DNA of 22,079 nucleotides from Anaerolineae bacterium (GTDB lineage: Bacteria; Chloroflexota; Anaerolineae; 4572-78; J111): positions 1-22,079 of the forward strand of contig JAGRBY010000043.1 in assembly GCA_020433835.1 (NCBI GenBank), written 5' to 3'. Under the pieces are notes generated by a model. The model ran no database searches and was not told the DNA's origin. It saw nothing but the letters and a program-made list of their open reading frames with translations. Made by a program: the position numbers and the translations under genes. Numbering within the stretch: position 1 is the stretch's first letter; each line of letters begins with the position of its first letter. Below, one piece after another: positions 7,009 to 15,645 of the stretch.

Positions 7009-8073
7009 ATGAACATAGCAGACATCGTAAAATATTGGCAGATTATTCGAAAATGGTGGTGGGTTATCCTGCTGCTTTTTGTTACCACGGTAGGTACCAT
7101 TCTGGGGCTGGCGTTTTTTAGCGAACCCGAGTATCAGGCCGTTGTCAAAGTGCAAGTCAACGCCCCACCGCCGCAAGAAGTTCCCCTCTACAGCGACTTT
7201 GGCCGACAAGTTATCAGCGCCGGTATCGAACAGGCGCAGAACAACTTTAGCGAGCTGCTGCGCGAAGGGGATGCCCTGCGTTCCGCTTTGGAAAATAATC
7301 CCGACGTCTCGATGAGTAAAGACGAACTTCTTGAACGGGTTACGGTAGAAGTTCCTGAAGGCTCGCTCATTATGCGTATTCAAGTGTTGGCCCCCGACCC
7401 TGATGATGCCGCTGCGCTGGCTAACGCCATTGTTGATGCCGGGCTGCATCAGTATGAAGAGCTACTGGCGCAATCGACGGTTAGTACGCTTAAATTTATC
7501 GATCAGCAAATAGAAATCACCTCTGCCGAGCTTAGTCAAGCAGAGACAACCTTGATGCAATTTCAAATTGAGAACAAAGTTGGGCAGTTAGATCAAGCCA
7601 TCAACAGCCAATACAATTTTATTAGTGATCTCAGAAAACAAAGTGACCTGGCCAGTGCCAATGGAGACCTTGACAAGGCGCACTCTATTCAAGATATCAT
7701 TCTCGATCGCGAAATAGAAATGCAAAATATGATTTCCCTGTCGGCTGAATACAATCGGCTGCAAGCGCAAGTTTCGCGCGTTCGGGAAACCTACAACTTT
7801 TTGCTCGATCGCAAGACTGAAGCGCAAATTAAAGAAAGTCAGATTCGCTCCTCTAGCTCTATTCAAATTATTACCCCAGCCCGTCCGCCCCAAAGACCAA
7901 CCACGCTTCTTGACGGAAGAATTGTTGTTTTGGGGGGAGTTGTAAGTTTGTTGGCCGGTGTACTTCTGGCCTTCCTGTTAGAATATTTGTCCACCTTGGG
8001 GGCTTCTCAAAAAAGTCCGTATGACAGATTACAAAAATCAGAAACGTTCGCTATGTCAGACAGTTCAAGCTAG
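7009..8073 (+). CDS. Wzz-type polysaccharide chain-length determinant protein
   Basis: This 354-residue inner-membrane polysaccharide co-polymerase is predicted to set the modal chain length made by a Wzy polymerase. It has the family layout: TM1 at 16-36 (WWWVILLLFVTTVGTILGLAF), a large extracytoplasmic part with a long coiled coil (about 160-275), the proline motif PARPPQRP (290-297) just before TM2, and TM2 at about 304-326. It has a short cytoplasmic tail and no Walker A/B tyrosine-kinase domain. It therefore resembles Wzz or the transmembrane half of a split BY-kinase system, whose kinase partner is not in the window. The ATG lacks a strong ribosome site. The next gene, 81 bp on, is the predicted polymerase, its expected partner. 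Confidence 0.88.
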   Translation: MNIADIVKYWQIIRKWWWVILLLFVTTVGTILGLAFFSEPEYQAVVKVQVNAPPPQEVPLYSDFGRQVISAGIEQAQNNFSELLREGDALRSALENNPDVSMSKDELLERVTVEVPEGSLIMRIQVLAPDPDDAAALANAIVDAGLHQYEELLAQSTVSTLKFIDQQIEITSAELSQAETTLMQFQIENKVGQLDQAINSQYNFISDLRKQSDLASANGDLDKAHSIQDIILDREIEMQNMISLSAEYNRLQAQVSRVRETYNFLLDRKTEAQIKESQIRSSSSIQIITPARPPQRPTTLLDGRIVVLGGVVSLLAGVLLAFLLEYLSTLGASQKSPYDRLQKSETFAMSDSSS

Positions 8074-8154
8074 CTGTTATCCGTGTGTGAAACACGTTAA
8101 CCGCTGTTGTTAGTGGGTTCTGATTTCAATTCTTAATATCGACAGGGAAATTTT

Positions 8155-9669
8155 GTGTCATTCTTAACGCGATCTATCGGGTTTGCCCAAACCTATGGGT
8201 CTGGCTTTTTCTCTAAAATAAAAAATATACTGATTGTTTTTAGCGTTGTGGGGCTTGGGGTTGTTTTTGGTTATTTGATGAACCAGTCTCAAGAAACAGC
8301 GTGGTTAGTAACCTCGCTAACGCTGCTATTGGCGCTGATCCTTATTACCAACTATAAGCCGCTCTTCGGCTTTATTTTAATTATCCCTTTCTACTCTTTT
8401 CTTGAGCCGTACATTGAAATTAATATGGGTGCAGGCTTACCAGATTTGTCATTTAGCCGCTTTATGGTGGTCTTTTTGGCTATCTTTATGCTGGCGCAAG
8501 GGGCTATTAAAAAATTCGAAATCAAGCGGATTAGTATTGTTGAATTTTGTGCAGCCGGCATATTAATCGGTATTGGCTCTTCCGCCGCCGGCGCGAGTGA
8601 CGCCATACGGATGTTTCAGGTGCTGCTGAGTCGATTTGTGGTGCCGCTCAGCCTCTATTTCTTCGCGCGAAATCTTATTCAAAGCAAACAAGATCTCAAT
8701 AAATTTTTGTGGGGCATTTCGCTTTTGGGCCTGGCCGGATCGATTTATGCCATTTACGAAATTTATACCGGTAATATCCTTTTCGCCGGTCTGGATTTTG
8801 ATGCGGAAGCCGCCCGAACCACCTACTCCGGAAGTTTAACCTTGCTAAATGGTTTGTTTGGACGATCGCCGGTCTTCGGCCGTATATTTGCGATGACAAT
8901 TCCCATATCGTTTTACCTGCTCTTCGATAGTAAAGATAAGAGAGCGAAAACGCTGCTGACCTTAGCGCTTATGGTTCAGTTTTATGGATTGTTTTTAACG
9001 TATAACCGTACCTCCTGGTATGCGGCCATTATTGGTTTAACCATTTTGCAACTCTTTTACGCGCAATTTAGGCTCGCTTATATTGTCATTGTCCTGGTGG
9101 CGGCCCTTAGCTTGTGGGCCATGTGGGATCAACTCCAAAAAACCGACGTAGTTGAAGATCGTGTTAACAGAAATTCGGAAACCTTCAACGGCCGAACCGA
9201 AATGTGGGAAGCCGCGCGTGAAATGTGGAAAGTGAAGCCTATCCGCGGTTGGGGCGAAGGCGCTTTTGAGAAAGAGTCAGCGCGATTTCGCCCAGACGGC
9301 AGGAATGTAAACTTTCGCTCTACCCAAAGCGAATATTGGGATATCCTTGTTCACTACGGGCTGATAGGCTTTGTGCCTTATTTCCTCTTTTTGTTTATTC
9401 CTTTGTTGTATAGTGTTGTTCTATTTTTTCTGTCTCGCTCTGCGGGCTGGTCCGGCTTTATTAATCCCGGTATCATCAGCATCTATTGGACGGTGCTGAT
9501 AGTCTTTTTGTTAGGTGGCTATACCGTTCCGGTTAACAATCCCATTGGGCGAATGATTCCCTTTGCGGTCGCGGGGGCTATTGTTGGCACCCATCAAGAT
9601 TTAGCCCGCAACACCTTGCTGGCTCTGTTCAAAATAAATCCGTTTAGAAAGAAGCCGGTAACGCAGTAG
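8155..9669 (+). CDS. O-antigen polymerase/ligase-family membrane protein (Wzy/WaaL-like)
   Basis: This 504-residue polytopic membrane protein has roughly ten to twelve hydrophobic segments. The large extracytoplasmic loop typical of the Wzy_C/O-antigen-ligase family lies between about 325 and 395, and contains NGRTEMWEAAREMW (345-358) and RGWGEGAFE (364-372). YNRTSWYA (283-290) precedes it and LVHYGLIGFVPYF (398-410) follows. It likely joins undecaprenyl-linked repeat units (polymerase) or moves the finished chain to an acceptor (ligase); sequence alone does not separate these roles. Lying directly after the Wzz-like gene favours polymerase. The start is GTG at 8155, with AGGG at 8144-8147 and a 7-nt spacer. 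Confidence 0.87.
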   Translation: MSFLTRSIGFAQTYGSGFFSKIKNILIVFSVVGLGVVFGYLMNQSQETAWLVTSLTLLLALILITNYKPLFGFILIIPFYSFLEPYIEINMGAGLPDLSFSRFMVVFLAIFMLAQGAIKKFEIKRISIVEFCAAGILIGIGSSAAGASDAIRMFQVLLSRFVVPLSLYFFARNLIQSKQDLNKFLWGISLLGLAGSIYAIYEIYTGNILFAGLDFDAEAARTTYSGSLTLLNGLFGRSPVFGRIFAMTIPISFYLLFDSKDKRAKTLLTLALMVQFYGLFLTYNRTSWYAAIIGLTILQLFYAQFRLAYIVIVLVAALSLWAMWDQLQKTDVVEDRVNRNSETFNGRTEMWEAAREMWKVKPIRGWGEGAFEKESARFRPDGRNVNFRSTQSEYWDILVHYGLIGFVPYFLFLFIPLLYSVVLFFLSRSAGWSGFINPGIISIYWTVLIVFLLGGYTVPVNNPIGRMIPFAVAGAIVGTHQDLARNTLLALFKINPFRKKPVTQ

Positions 9670-9702
9670 TTAGTAGTTTTTAACACGGGCGATTTCAGCG
9701 TT

Positions 9703-10890
9703 ATGCGCATTTTAATGGTAGTTCGACAATTTTATCCTTGGGTCGGCGGTACGGAAAGACAAGCCCAGAAACTGGCGGCAAAGCTGATTGCTGCGGGCGT
9801 TGACGTTAAGGTCGTTACCGGCTGGTGGTTTCGAGACACGCCCCGGCAAGAGACAATTGATACCATTCCCGTTTTGAGAAATTTTACCTGCTGGGGGCTG
9901 TTCGGTATTAAAGGCTTAAGAAAATTTGGCGGCTACATCTATATCCTGTCGCTTTTTTGGCAATTGTGGCGGCAGCGTCGGCAGTACGATATTATCCATA
10001 TTCATTTGTTAAGTTACCCGGCCTTTCCCGCCGTGTTGATGGGCAAGCTGCTCGGCAAGAAAAGCCTGATCAAAATTGCCAACAGCGGCCATGACAGCGA
10101 TATCCGCCGCATGCAGGAAAACGATATGATTCCCGGCCAAAAACAGATGCTGCCGACAACGCTCAAGGCCGATAAGATGGTGGCTGTGAACAAGCAAATT
10201 ATAAGCGAACTGCAAGCCGTCGGTATCCCCTTAAAGCGGATAACCTATATTCCAAACGGCGTTGAAACCGATCAGGTTACGGTTGTAAACGATTACAAAG
10301 TTGATGACGTCGCTACTTTGCTGTTTGTGGGGCGGCTCCATCCGCAAAAAGGGGTCGATACGTTGCTAAAAGCCTTGGCTCGCGTTAGGCAACAACACCC
10401 CGCTACCAAGTGGCAGCTTTGGCTGTTGGGCGATGGCGCTTTACGGGCCGAGCTGGAAGCCCTGACTGCCCAACTCGACATCGCTTCTTGCGTGCAGTTT
10501 TGGGGCAAAGTGCCTGATGTCGCTCATTATCTCGGCCAAGCTGATCTGTTTGTTCTGCCGTCACGGGCCGAGGGCATGTCCAATGCTTTGCTGGAAGCGA
10601 TGGCGCACGGGCTGCCCTGCATCGCCACCGATATCGACGGGAATGTCGATGTTGTGCAGCACAACCACAACGGGCTTTTGGTTCCGCCGTCCGATGAAGA
10701 GGCTCTCGCCGAGCAGATTATCCGTTTGCTAAATAACCAACCCTTGCGCGAGAAACTGGGCCGAGCCGCCCGTTCAACCATCGAAGCAGAGTTTAGCATC
10801 GATGCGATTACCCAAAAATATATCGATTTGTATGACCGCCTTTTAGAGCCGCATCGACAAACCGAGTTGGAGCTGTATGGATCACATTAA
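9703..10890 (+). CDS. GT4-family glycosyltransferase
   Basis: This 395-residue GT-B enzyme is typical of group 1 glycosyltransferases. The N-terminal strand MRILMVVRQFYPWVGGTERQ carries the GGTE loop (15-18) that contacts donor and acceptor. The hinge has YIPNGVE (182-188). The C-domain opens with FVGRLHPQKGVDTLLKA (208-224) and has the E-x7-E motif EGMSNALLE (290-298), followed by AMAHGLPCIATDIDGN. It is cytoplasmic or peripheral at the membrane. Its last 14 bases overlap the start of the downstream heparinase-family gene, indicating a shared transcript and probable translational coupling. Sugar specificity is unknown. Confidence 0.92.
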   Translation: MRILMVVRQFYPWVGGTERQAQKLAAKLIAAGVDVKVVTGWWFRDTPRQETIDTIPVLRNFTCWGLFGIKGLRKFGGYIYILSLFWQLWRQRRQYDIIHIHLLSYPAFPAVLMGKLLGKKSLIKIANSGHDSDIRRMQENDMIPGQKQMLPTTLKADKMVAVNKQIISELQAVGIPLKRITYIPNGVETDQVTVVNDYKVDDVATLLFVGRLHPQKGVDTLLKALARVRQQHPATKWQLWLLGDGALRAELEALTAQLDIASCVQFWGKVPDVAHYLGQADLFVLPSRAEGMSNALLEAMAHGLPCIATDIDGNVDVVQHNHNGLLVPPSDEEALAEQIIRLLNNQPLREKLGRAARSTIEAEFSIDAITQKYIDLYDRLLEPHRQTELELYGSH

Positions 10891-13228
10891 ACGCCCCAAT
10901 CGCTGGGTCGATATGGGGCGTAAAGCCAAACTCTTTGCCGCCAAAGGACCCAAATACCATTACACCTATTTTCGATGGCGCTTAAACCGGCGCTTAAACA
11001 CCCGCCTGGCGACTGTGGCCTCCTTAACCGAGGCGGAGTTTCTTTCACAATTTCATCTTGATCGTGAGCCTTTGCAGCCCGTTAAGGACGCCCTAACCGG
11101 CCACAATAGCGAGGCCGCTTCTGAAAAATTGGCCTGTTATTTTACGTCTCGCGCGACACCTCACTTTTGCTTTGAGCCGGCGACAGTGAGAGACATTGTC
11201 GATTTTGTAAGCGATGCCCACAAAGCGTGCACCCTACATACTGCGGACGAACTATGTCGGAACATCTTTCACTTCAGAGAAGTTCCAGCCGTACATTTTG
11301 GGGACGCTATCGACTGGCTCTACTGCCCGCATGGCAATGGCGATTGGACCTGGGATCTTAATCGCCATGCCTATTTTGAAACGCTGGGCCGGGCCTACGC
11401 CTACTCCGGCGATGAACGCTATGCGGCCAAATTTCGAGAACTGCTGCTCGATTGGCTGGCTAAAAATCCGGCCGATGTCAGCCAACCCAACTGGTCGAGC
11501 ATTTTTGAAGTAGGGTTTCGGATCAATACCTGGATTTGGGCTTTTTACCTTTTTCGGGCAGCGCCTTCTTTCGATACCGAGCTTTGCTTGGCGCTGTTAA
11601 AAGGGCTTTTTATGCACGGCTGTTTTTTAGAGGCCCATATTGAGCTGCACGCGCAAAATAACCATCTGCTGCTTGAAGCCAAATCGCTGGCCATGCTTGG
11701 ACTGTTGTTTCCGGAATTTAAGCTGGCCAATCGCTGGCGGCAGCGGGGGTTAAAGCTTCTTTATCGAGAAGTTGAAGCCCAGGTTTGCCCCGATGGCGTT
11801 CACGGCGAGATGGCGACCCACTATCATAAGGTCATCGCCGGTGAACTGTTAGAACTGCTGGTGCTGTTGGAACGGAACGGTGTTGATGTGCCAACCCCCA
11901 TCCAAACCCGCTTTGAGCGCATGGTCGATTTCGAGGTATGGGTTACTAAACCCAATGGCCGGTTACCATTGCTGGGCGACTCGGCTTTGGAAGATACATA
12001 CATGCGTTATGCGGCAGCCGGCGGCGTGCTATTTTTGAACCGATCTGATCTCAAGGCGATTGTTCCTGACCCCGGCGAAGCCGAAGTTTGGCTGCTCGGC
12101 CCTAAGCGTATAACCGCTTTTCAAAAAAACGTGGGGGATACAGTCTCGCTTACCTCGCGGGCTTTTCCTGACGGTGGATATTTTGTGATGCGGCACGGGC
12201 ATGCCGAAACATCGCCCTATCTGGTCTTTGACTGCGGCCCGTTTGGCTATAAGCCGGTGCCCAGCCACGGCCACGCCGATGCGCTTAGTTTTGAACTTCA
12301 CGTCGGGGGCCAAACGTTGTTGGTTGATGCCGGGATCTACGGTACCCAACTGGGGCGGGATTGGCGTAATTTCTTTCGGGGGACGCGTGCTCATAATACG
12401 GTGGTTGTCGATGATTATGATCAGTCGACCCTTATCGATGTGTGGCGGGTGTACCAACCGGCGCAGGCAACACTGCATCAATGGGAGACAGGTGATCACT
12501 TTGATTTTGTCGATGGCTCCCACAATGGGTATACCCGTTTGCCGGCAGGGGTAACACATCGCCGTCGTATTTTTTTTGTCAAACCGGAATATTGGGTCGT
12601 CATCGATACCATGACCGGCAGCGGCGAGCATACCTACGATAATTATTTCCATCTTATACCGAATGCCGTTGTTCGGCGTGATCCAGCCTCTCAGCAGGTG
12701 CGGGCTACGGGTGAGAGCGATGCTAGCGGGCTTATCATTGCTCCCGTGCAGTTTGGCAGCAATTACCAGCTAGAGAGTTTTACCGGCGAAACGAACCCCA
12801 TTCAAGGCTGGGTTTCATTCCTATCGGGGCAAAAATTAGCGGCCCCCACTATCCGATATCGTCAGACGGGGCGACCGCCGGTGCGGTTTTGTACGGTTCT
12901 GTATCCGTTTTCGGCAGAAAAGCAGGTGAATGTAGCGGTATCGTCTTTACCCATACTTTGTGAGGTGCAGGGAGATGTTAATCTCATCGGCCTAAAAATG
13001 AGCACGGCTACCTATGTCGATTACCTCGTTCTTGATGATAAGCCGCACAGACGCAAACAATTTGATGATTTTACAACCGATGCCCAAAAGTTGTACATCC
13101 GGGCTAACCATAAAGGTGATCTGCTCAAGGTTATTATGAGAGGAGGCAGCACCCTTAATCGTGCCGAGATGTCAGTGCTTACCCCGAGTCACGCTTCGGA
13201 CCGTTTTTTGCTCGATTATCAGGCTTAA
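10877..13228 (+). CDS. Heparinase II/III-family (alginate lyase-like) protein
   Basis: This 783-residue protein has the two-part architecture of the family. An N-terminal alpha/alpha-toroid (about 50-400) includes NNHLLLEAK (261-269) and DGVHGEMATHYHKV (306-319). The C-terminal beta-sandwich (about 420-700) has the signature SHGHADALSFEL (463-474), then VDAGIYGT and RNFFRGTRAHNTVVVD (497-512). By analogy with heparinase II, His263, Tyr316 and His466 are candidate catalytic residues. These enzymes cleave uronic-acid linkages by beta-elimination, in heparin/heparan, alginate or related polymers. Unusually, the N-terminus is basic and has no signal peptide or hydrophobic segment, so a cytoplasmic location is predicted. 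The start overlaps the previous gene by 14 bp, with GGAG at 10869-10872. Substrate is not determinable; a non-catalytic or editing role is possible. Confidence 0.9.
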   Translation: MDHIKRPNRWVDMGRKAKLFAAKGPKYHYTYFRWRLNRRLNTRLATVASLTEAEFLSQFHLDREPLQPVKDALTGHNSEAASEKLACYFTSRATPHFCFEPATVRDIVDFVSDAHKACTLHTADELCRNIFHFREVPAVHFGDAIDWLYCPHGNGDWTWDLNRHAYFETLGRAYAYSGDERYAAKFRELLLDWLAKNPADVSQPNWSSIFEVGFRINTWIWAFYLFRAAPSFDTELCLALLKGLFMHGCFLEAHIELHAQNNHLLLEAKSLAMLGLLFPEFKLANRWRQRGLKLLYREVEAQVCPDGVHGEMATHYHKVIAGELLELLVLLERNGVDVPTPIQTRFERMVDFEVWVTKPNGRLPLLGDSALEDTYMRYAAAGGVLFLNRSDLKAIVPDPGEAEVWLLGPKRITAFQKNVGDTVSLTSRAFPDGGYFVMRHGHAETSPYLVFDCGPFGYKPVPSHGHADALSFELHVGGQTLLVDAGIYGTQLGRDWRNFFRGTRAHNTVVVDDYDQSTLIDVWRVYQPAQATLHQWETGDHFDFVDGSHNGYTRLPAGVTHRRRIFFVKPEYWVVIDTMTGSGEHTYDNYFHLIPNAVVRRDPASQQVRATGESDASGLIIAPVQFGSNYQLESFTGETNPIQGWVSFLSGQKLAAPTIRYRQTGRPPVRFCTVLYPFSAEKQVNVAVSSLPILCEVQGDVNLIGLKMSTATYVDYLVLDDKPHRRKQFDDFTTDAQKLYIRANHKGDLLKVIMRGGSTLNRAEMSVLTPSHASDRFLLDYQA

Positions 13229-13297
13229 ACCTGATGCCGTTACGCGGCTGAATATGTCTTACCGGACAACTACCGAAACAAAGCGAGTCAATTCTGT

Positions 13298-14176
13298 ATG
13301 AAACTTGAAATCAAAAAGCCTATTTTTGTCGTTGGCGTTGGTCGCAGCGGTTCTTCAATCTTTCATAAAATACTGTGCGAACATCCCCATGCAGCTTGGC
13401 TATCGGCTTTAGGTGATACCCATTTTAATAAACTTGGGCTTCACACGCGCTTTATGAAAGCGATTGATTACCCCGTTGTGGGGCCATACTTGAAAAACAA
13501 ATATATACCGTCAGAATGTTACAACTTCTGGGAGTATCAGTGCAAAGGCTTCCGGCGGCCGTTTCGAGATTTAGGGCCTGATGACGTTACCAACAAAACG
13601 AAAACAAAAATTCAAAAAGCGATGACGGCGCTGCTAACACCCAAACGCGATAGGTTATGTCTTAAAATTACAGGCTGGCCACGCATCGGTTTTTTAAAGG
13701 AGATATTTGAAGACGCAAAATTTGTCCACATTGTCCGCGATGGGCGGGCGGTGGTTAATTCTATGATCAATGTCGATTGGTGGTGGGGCTGGCGCGGCCC
13801 GCAAAACTGGCGCTGGGGCGAGCTAACCGAAGAGCAGCAGCACGTGTGGGAAAAGCACAATCAATCATTTTTAGCTCTGGCGGCTATCGAGTGGAACATT
13901 TTGATGGATGCTATGGAGCAAGCCCGCTCCTATGTTTGTGCTGAAAATTTTCTCACAATTCGCTATGAAGATGTGTGTGCCAATCCCGTCAGTAATTTTC
14001 AGCAGGTGATTGATTTTTGCGAACTGGATTGGTCGCGGGAATTTGAAAAAGGCATTGGCCGGCATCCGCTTAAGAACACCAATTATAAATGGCAAAAAGA
14101 ATTGACGTCTCAGCAGCACGCGATGCTCGATGAAGTGATGCAGCATTACCTGAAAGCCTATGATTACACCTACTAA
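13298..14176 (+). CDS. Sulfotransferase (PAPS-dependent), first of three
   Basis: This 292-residue protein has both PAPS-binding signatures. The 5'-phosphosulfate loop is VVGVGRSGSS (11-20), following a strand and preceding the helix IFHKIL. The 3'-phosphate site is KFVHIVRDGRAVVNSM (141-156). The C-terminal part has the usual IRYEDVCANPVSNFQQVIDFCEL pattern. It would move a sulfate group from PAPS to a sugar hydroxyl or amine. An odd stretch directly after the 3' site packs six tryptophans into 13 residues (161-173), perhaps a sugar-stacking platform. There is no signal peptide, so sulfation would be cytoplasmic, on the lipid-linked unit. The ATG lacks a strong ribosome site. The acceptor sugar is unknown. 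Confidence 0.88.
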   Translation: MKLEIKKPIFVVGVGRSGSSIFHKILCEHPHAAWLSALGDTHFNKLGLHTRFMKAIDYPVVGPYLKNKYIPSECYNFWEYQCKGFRRPFRDLGPDDVTNKTKTKIQKAMTALLTPKRDRLCLKITGWPRIGFLKEIFEDAKFVHIVRDGRAVVNSMINVDWWWGWRGPQNWRWGELTEEQQHVWEKHNQSFLALAAIEWNILMDAMEQARSYVCAENFLTIRYEDVCANPVSNFQQVIDFCELDWSREFEKGIGRHPLKNTNYKWQKELTSQQHAMLDEVMQHYLKAYDYTY

Positions 14177-14203
14177 ATTTTTGTTTACCGTCTGTAAAAC
14201 GAT

Positions 14204-14207
14204 GGAG
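14204..14207 (+). promoter_or_regulatory. Ribosome binding site supporting a TTG start at 14216
   Basis: GGAG with an 8-nt spacer precedes TTG at 14216. The first in-frame ATG would come 16 codons later, inside the conserved N-terminal strand, so TTG is the likely start. Confidence 0.6.
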
Positions 14208-14215
14208 ATACTTTT

Positions 14216-15451
14216 TTGACTTCAAAGATTGGATATTTGGCCCAGGTGTTTCCCCATCTCACCATGACCTTTGTTTATCGAGAGGTAATGGCTCTGCGGA
14301 AGTTTGGCCTTGACGTGGCTACATTTTCAACGTGGCAACCCAAGATAACCGAACTGTCGGAAGAAGCAAAACCGCTTATTCGAGACACCTTTTACATCTT
14401 TCCGTTTCGATGGCTTCCTTTTTTGGTTAGTCATCTTGCCTTTTTTGTGACTCGACCCCGGCGTTATCTGGGTACACTTTTATTTTGTCTGACCCGGCAT
14501 CACAGCTCTTTAAAAAACAGATTTCGAACATTGATGCATTTTGCGCAGGCTGTATACCTAGCCCAAGGGGTTGAGCGCAGTGGCATTCAGCATTTGCACG
14601 TTCACTTTGCCCTGAACGCCACGACGCTGGCGATGGTCATTTCTCGCTTAACCGGCACGCCCTTTAGTTTTACAGCGCACGCCAACGATATTTTTGCCAA
14701 CCCCATCTTGCTACCTGAAAAAATCAAGGCGGCGCGATTTATCGTTGTCATTTCTGAATTTAATCGAAAATTTTTGCAAACTATCGTTCCGAATGAGCCT
14801 ATCGACGAAAAAACGCACGTGGTGCATTGCGGCATCGATGTTGACGCTTTTGCCCCGACAGCCCTCGCTACCCAAAACGAGCGGCCCTTCATTTTGGCGG
14901 TGGGCCGCCTGGTTGAAAAAAAAGGGTATCCCTATTTGATTTTGGCGTGTAAAGAATTGGCGCGGCAGGGTTACCAATTTGAATGTTCGATTATCGGTGG
15001 TGGCCCGGAAGAAGAGAAACTACAGCAGCTTATTGTGGATAATGCCCTTGAAGAGTACGTTCGTCTTGAAGGGGTTGTTTTTCAAGAGCAGATGAAAGAC
15101 TATCTCAGCCGCGCGGATATTTGTGTTTTACCTTGCGTTGTCGCCGCTGATAATGACATGGATGGCATTCCCAACACGCTCATGGAAGCCATGGCCATGG
15201 AAAAGCCGGTCGTTTCAACCATCGTCTCCGGCATACCGGAATTGATCGAGCATGGCCGGTCGGGTTTGTTGGTTCCTGAAAAAGATAGTAACGCTTTAGC
15301 CGATGCGCTGGCTTGTCTTCTTGATGATGAGGCTAGGCGCGTGGCGTTAGGCAAAGCGGGCCGAACTAAAGTAATCGAGGAGTTTGAGATCGAAAAAAAT
15401 TCTTGTACGCTGCTCAAACTTTTTCAATCGTACACACAGCCTTCATTATAG
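14216..15451 (+). CDS. GT4-family glycosyltransferase (WcaL/AmsK-like)
   Basis: This 411-residue GT-B enzyme has the subgroup features of colanic-acid-type WcaL transferases: an N-terminus IGYLAQVFPHLTMTFVYREV, HVHFA (128-132), and FTAHANDIF (152-160). The hinge has VVHCGIDVDAF (202-212). The C-domain opens with AVGRLVEKKGYPYLI (228-242), and the donor motif is DGIPNTLMEAMAMEKPVV (316-333). It probably adds a sugar, often a galactose or glucose in this subgroup, but that is family knowledge only. The start is TTG with a good GGAG site. The stop codon lies inside a 22-bp sequence that recurs 141 bp downstream, on the far side of a palindromic element. Confidence 0.9.
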   Translation: MTSKIGYLAQVFPHLTMTFVYREVMALRKFGLDVATFSTWQPKITELSEEAKPLIRDTFYIFPFRWLPFLVSHLAFFVTRPRRYLGTLLFCLTRHHSSLKNRFRTLMHFAQAVYLAQGVERSGIQHLHVHFALNATTLAMVISRLTGTPFSFTAHANDIFANPILLPEKIKAARFIVVISEFNRKFLQTIVPNEPIDEKTHVVHCGIDVDAFAPTALATQNERPFILAVGRLVEKKGYPYLILACKELARQGYQFECSIIGGGPEEEKLQQLIVDNALEEYVRLEGVVFQEQMKDYLSRADICVLPCVVAADNDMDGIPNTLMEAMAMEKPVVSTIVSGIPELIEHGRSGLLVPEKDSNALADALACLLDDEARRVALGKAGRTKVIEEFEIEKNSCTLLKLFQSYTQPSL

Positions 15452-15453
15452 AG
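15432..15453. repeat. 22-bp direct repeat, left copy
   Basis: The sequence runs ACACACAGCC...TATAGAG and covers the last codons (QPSL) and stop of the upstream glycosyltransferase. It recurs without mismatch at 15573-15594, flanking the palindromic element between them, as a target duplication would. Confidence 0.85.
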
Positions 15454-15455
15454 GG

Positions 15456-15572
15456 CACTACCTTTGCACTTTAAAGTATTACGACAAGAAACCAGGGTTT
15501 TGATGTCTAATTAACAACCTTCTGGGGCAAAAGATGATTCTTTTTAATGCTAAAAACCCTGGTTTCTAAAAA
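15456..15572. mobile_element. MITE-like palindromic element with flanking 22-bp duplication
   Basis: It starts with CACTACCTTTGCACTTTAAAG, as at 5300, and contains a perfect 15-bp inverted repeat, AGAAACCAGGGTTTT (15487-15501) and AAAACCCTGGTTTCT (15553-15567). Its interior is the reverse complement of the interior seen at 5410-5457, while its left arm keeps the same orientation; the segment between the arms has been inverted. The right end stops after TTTCTAAAAA and lacks the GTGCAAACATAGTG tip. It has no coding capacity and sits between two operon genes. Confidence 0.75.
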
Positions 15573-15594
15573 ACACACAGCCTTCATTATAGAG
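15573..15594. repeat. 22-bp direct repeat, right copy
   Basis: Perfect copy of 15432-15453, on the distal side of the palindromic element. It is non-coding here. Confidence 0.85.
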
Positions 15595-15645
15595 AGTGTT
15601 AAGGGAATTCTCATTGTATAACTGTTTGTTAGGAAAACCATCTCA

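Noticed and set aside
12029..12652. 207-codon minus-strand frame inside the heparinase-family gene
   Set aside because: It is antisense to conserved catalytic motifs and has no independent support.
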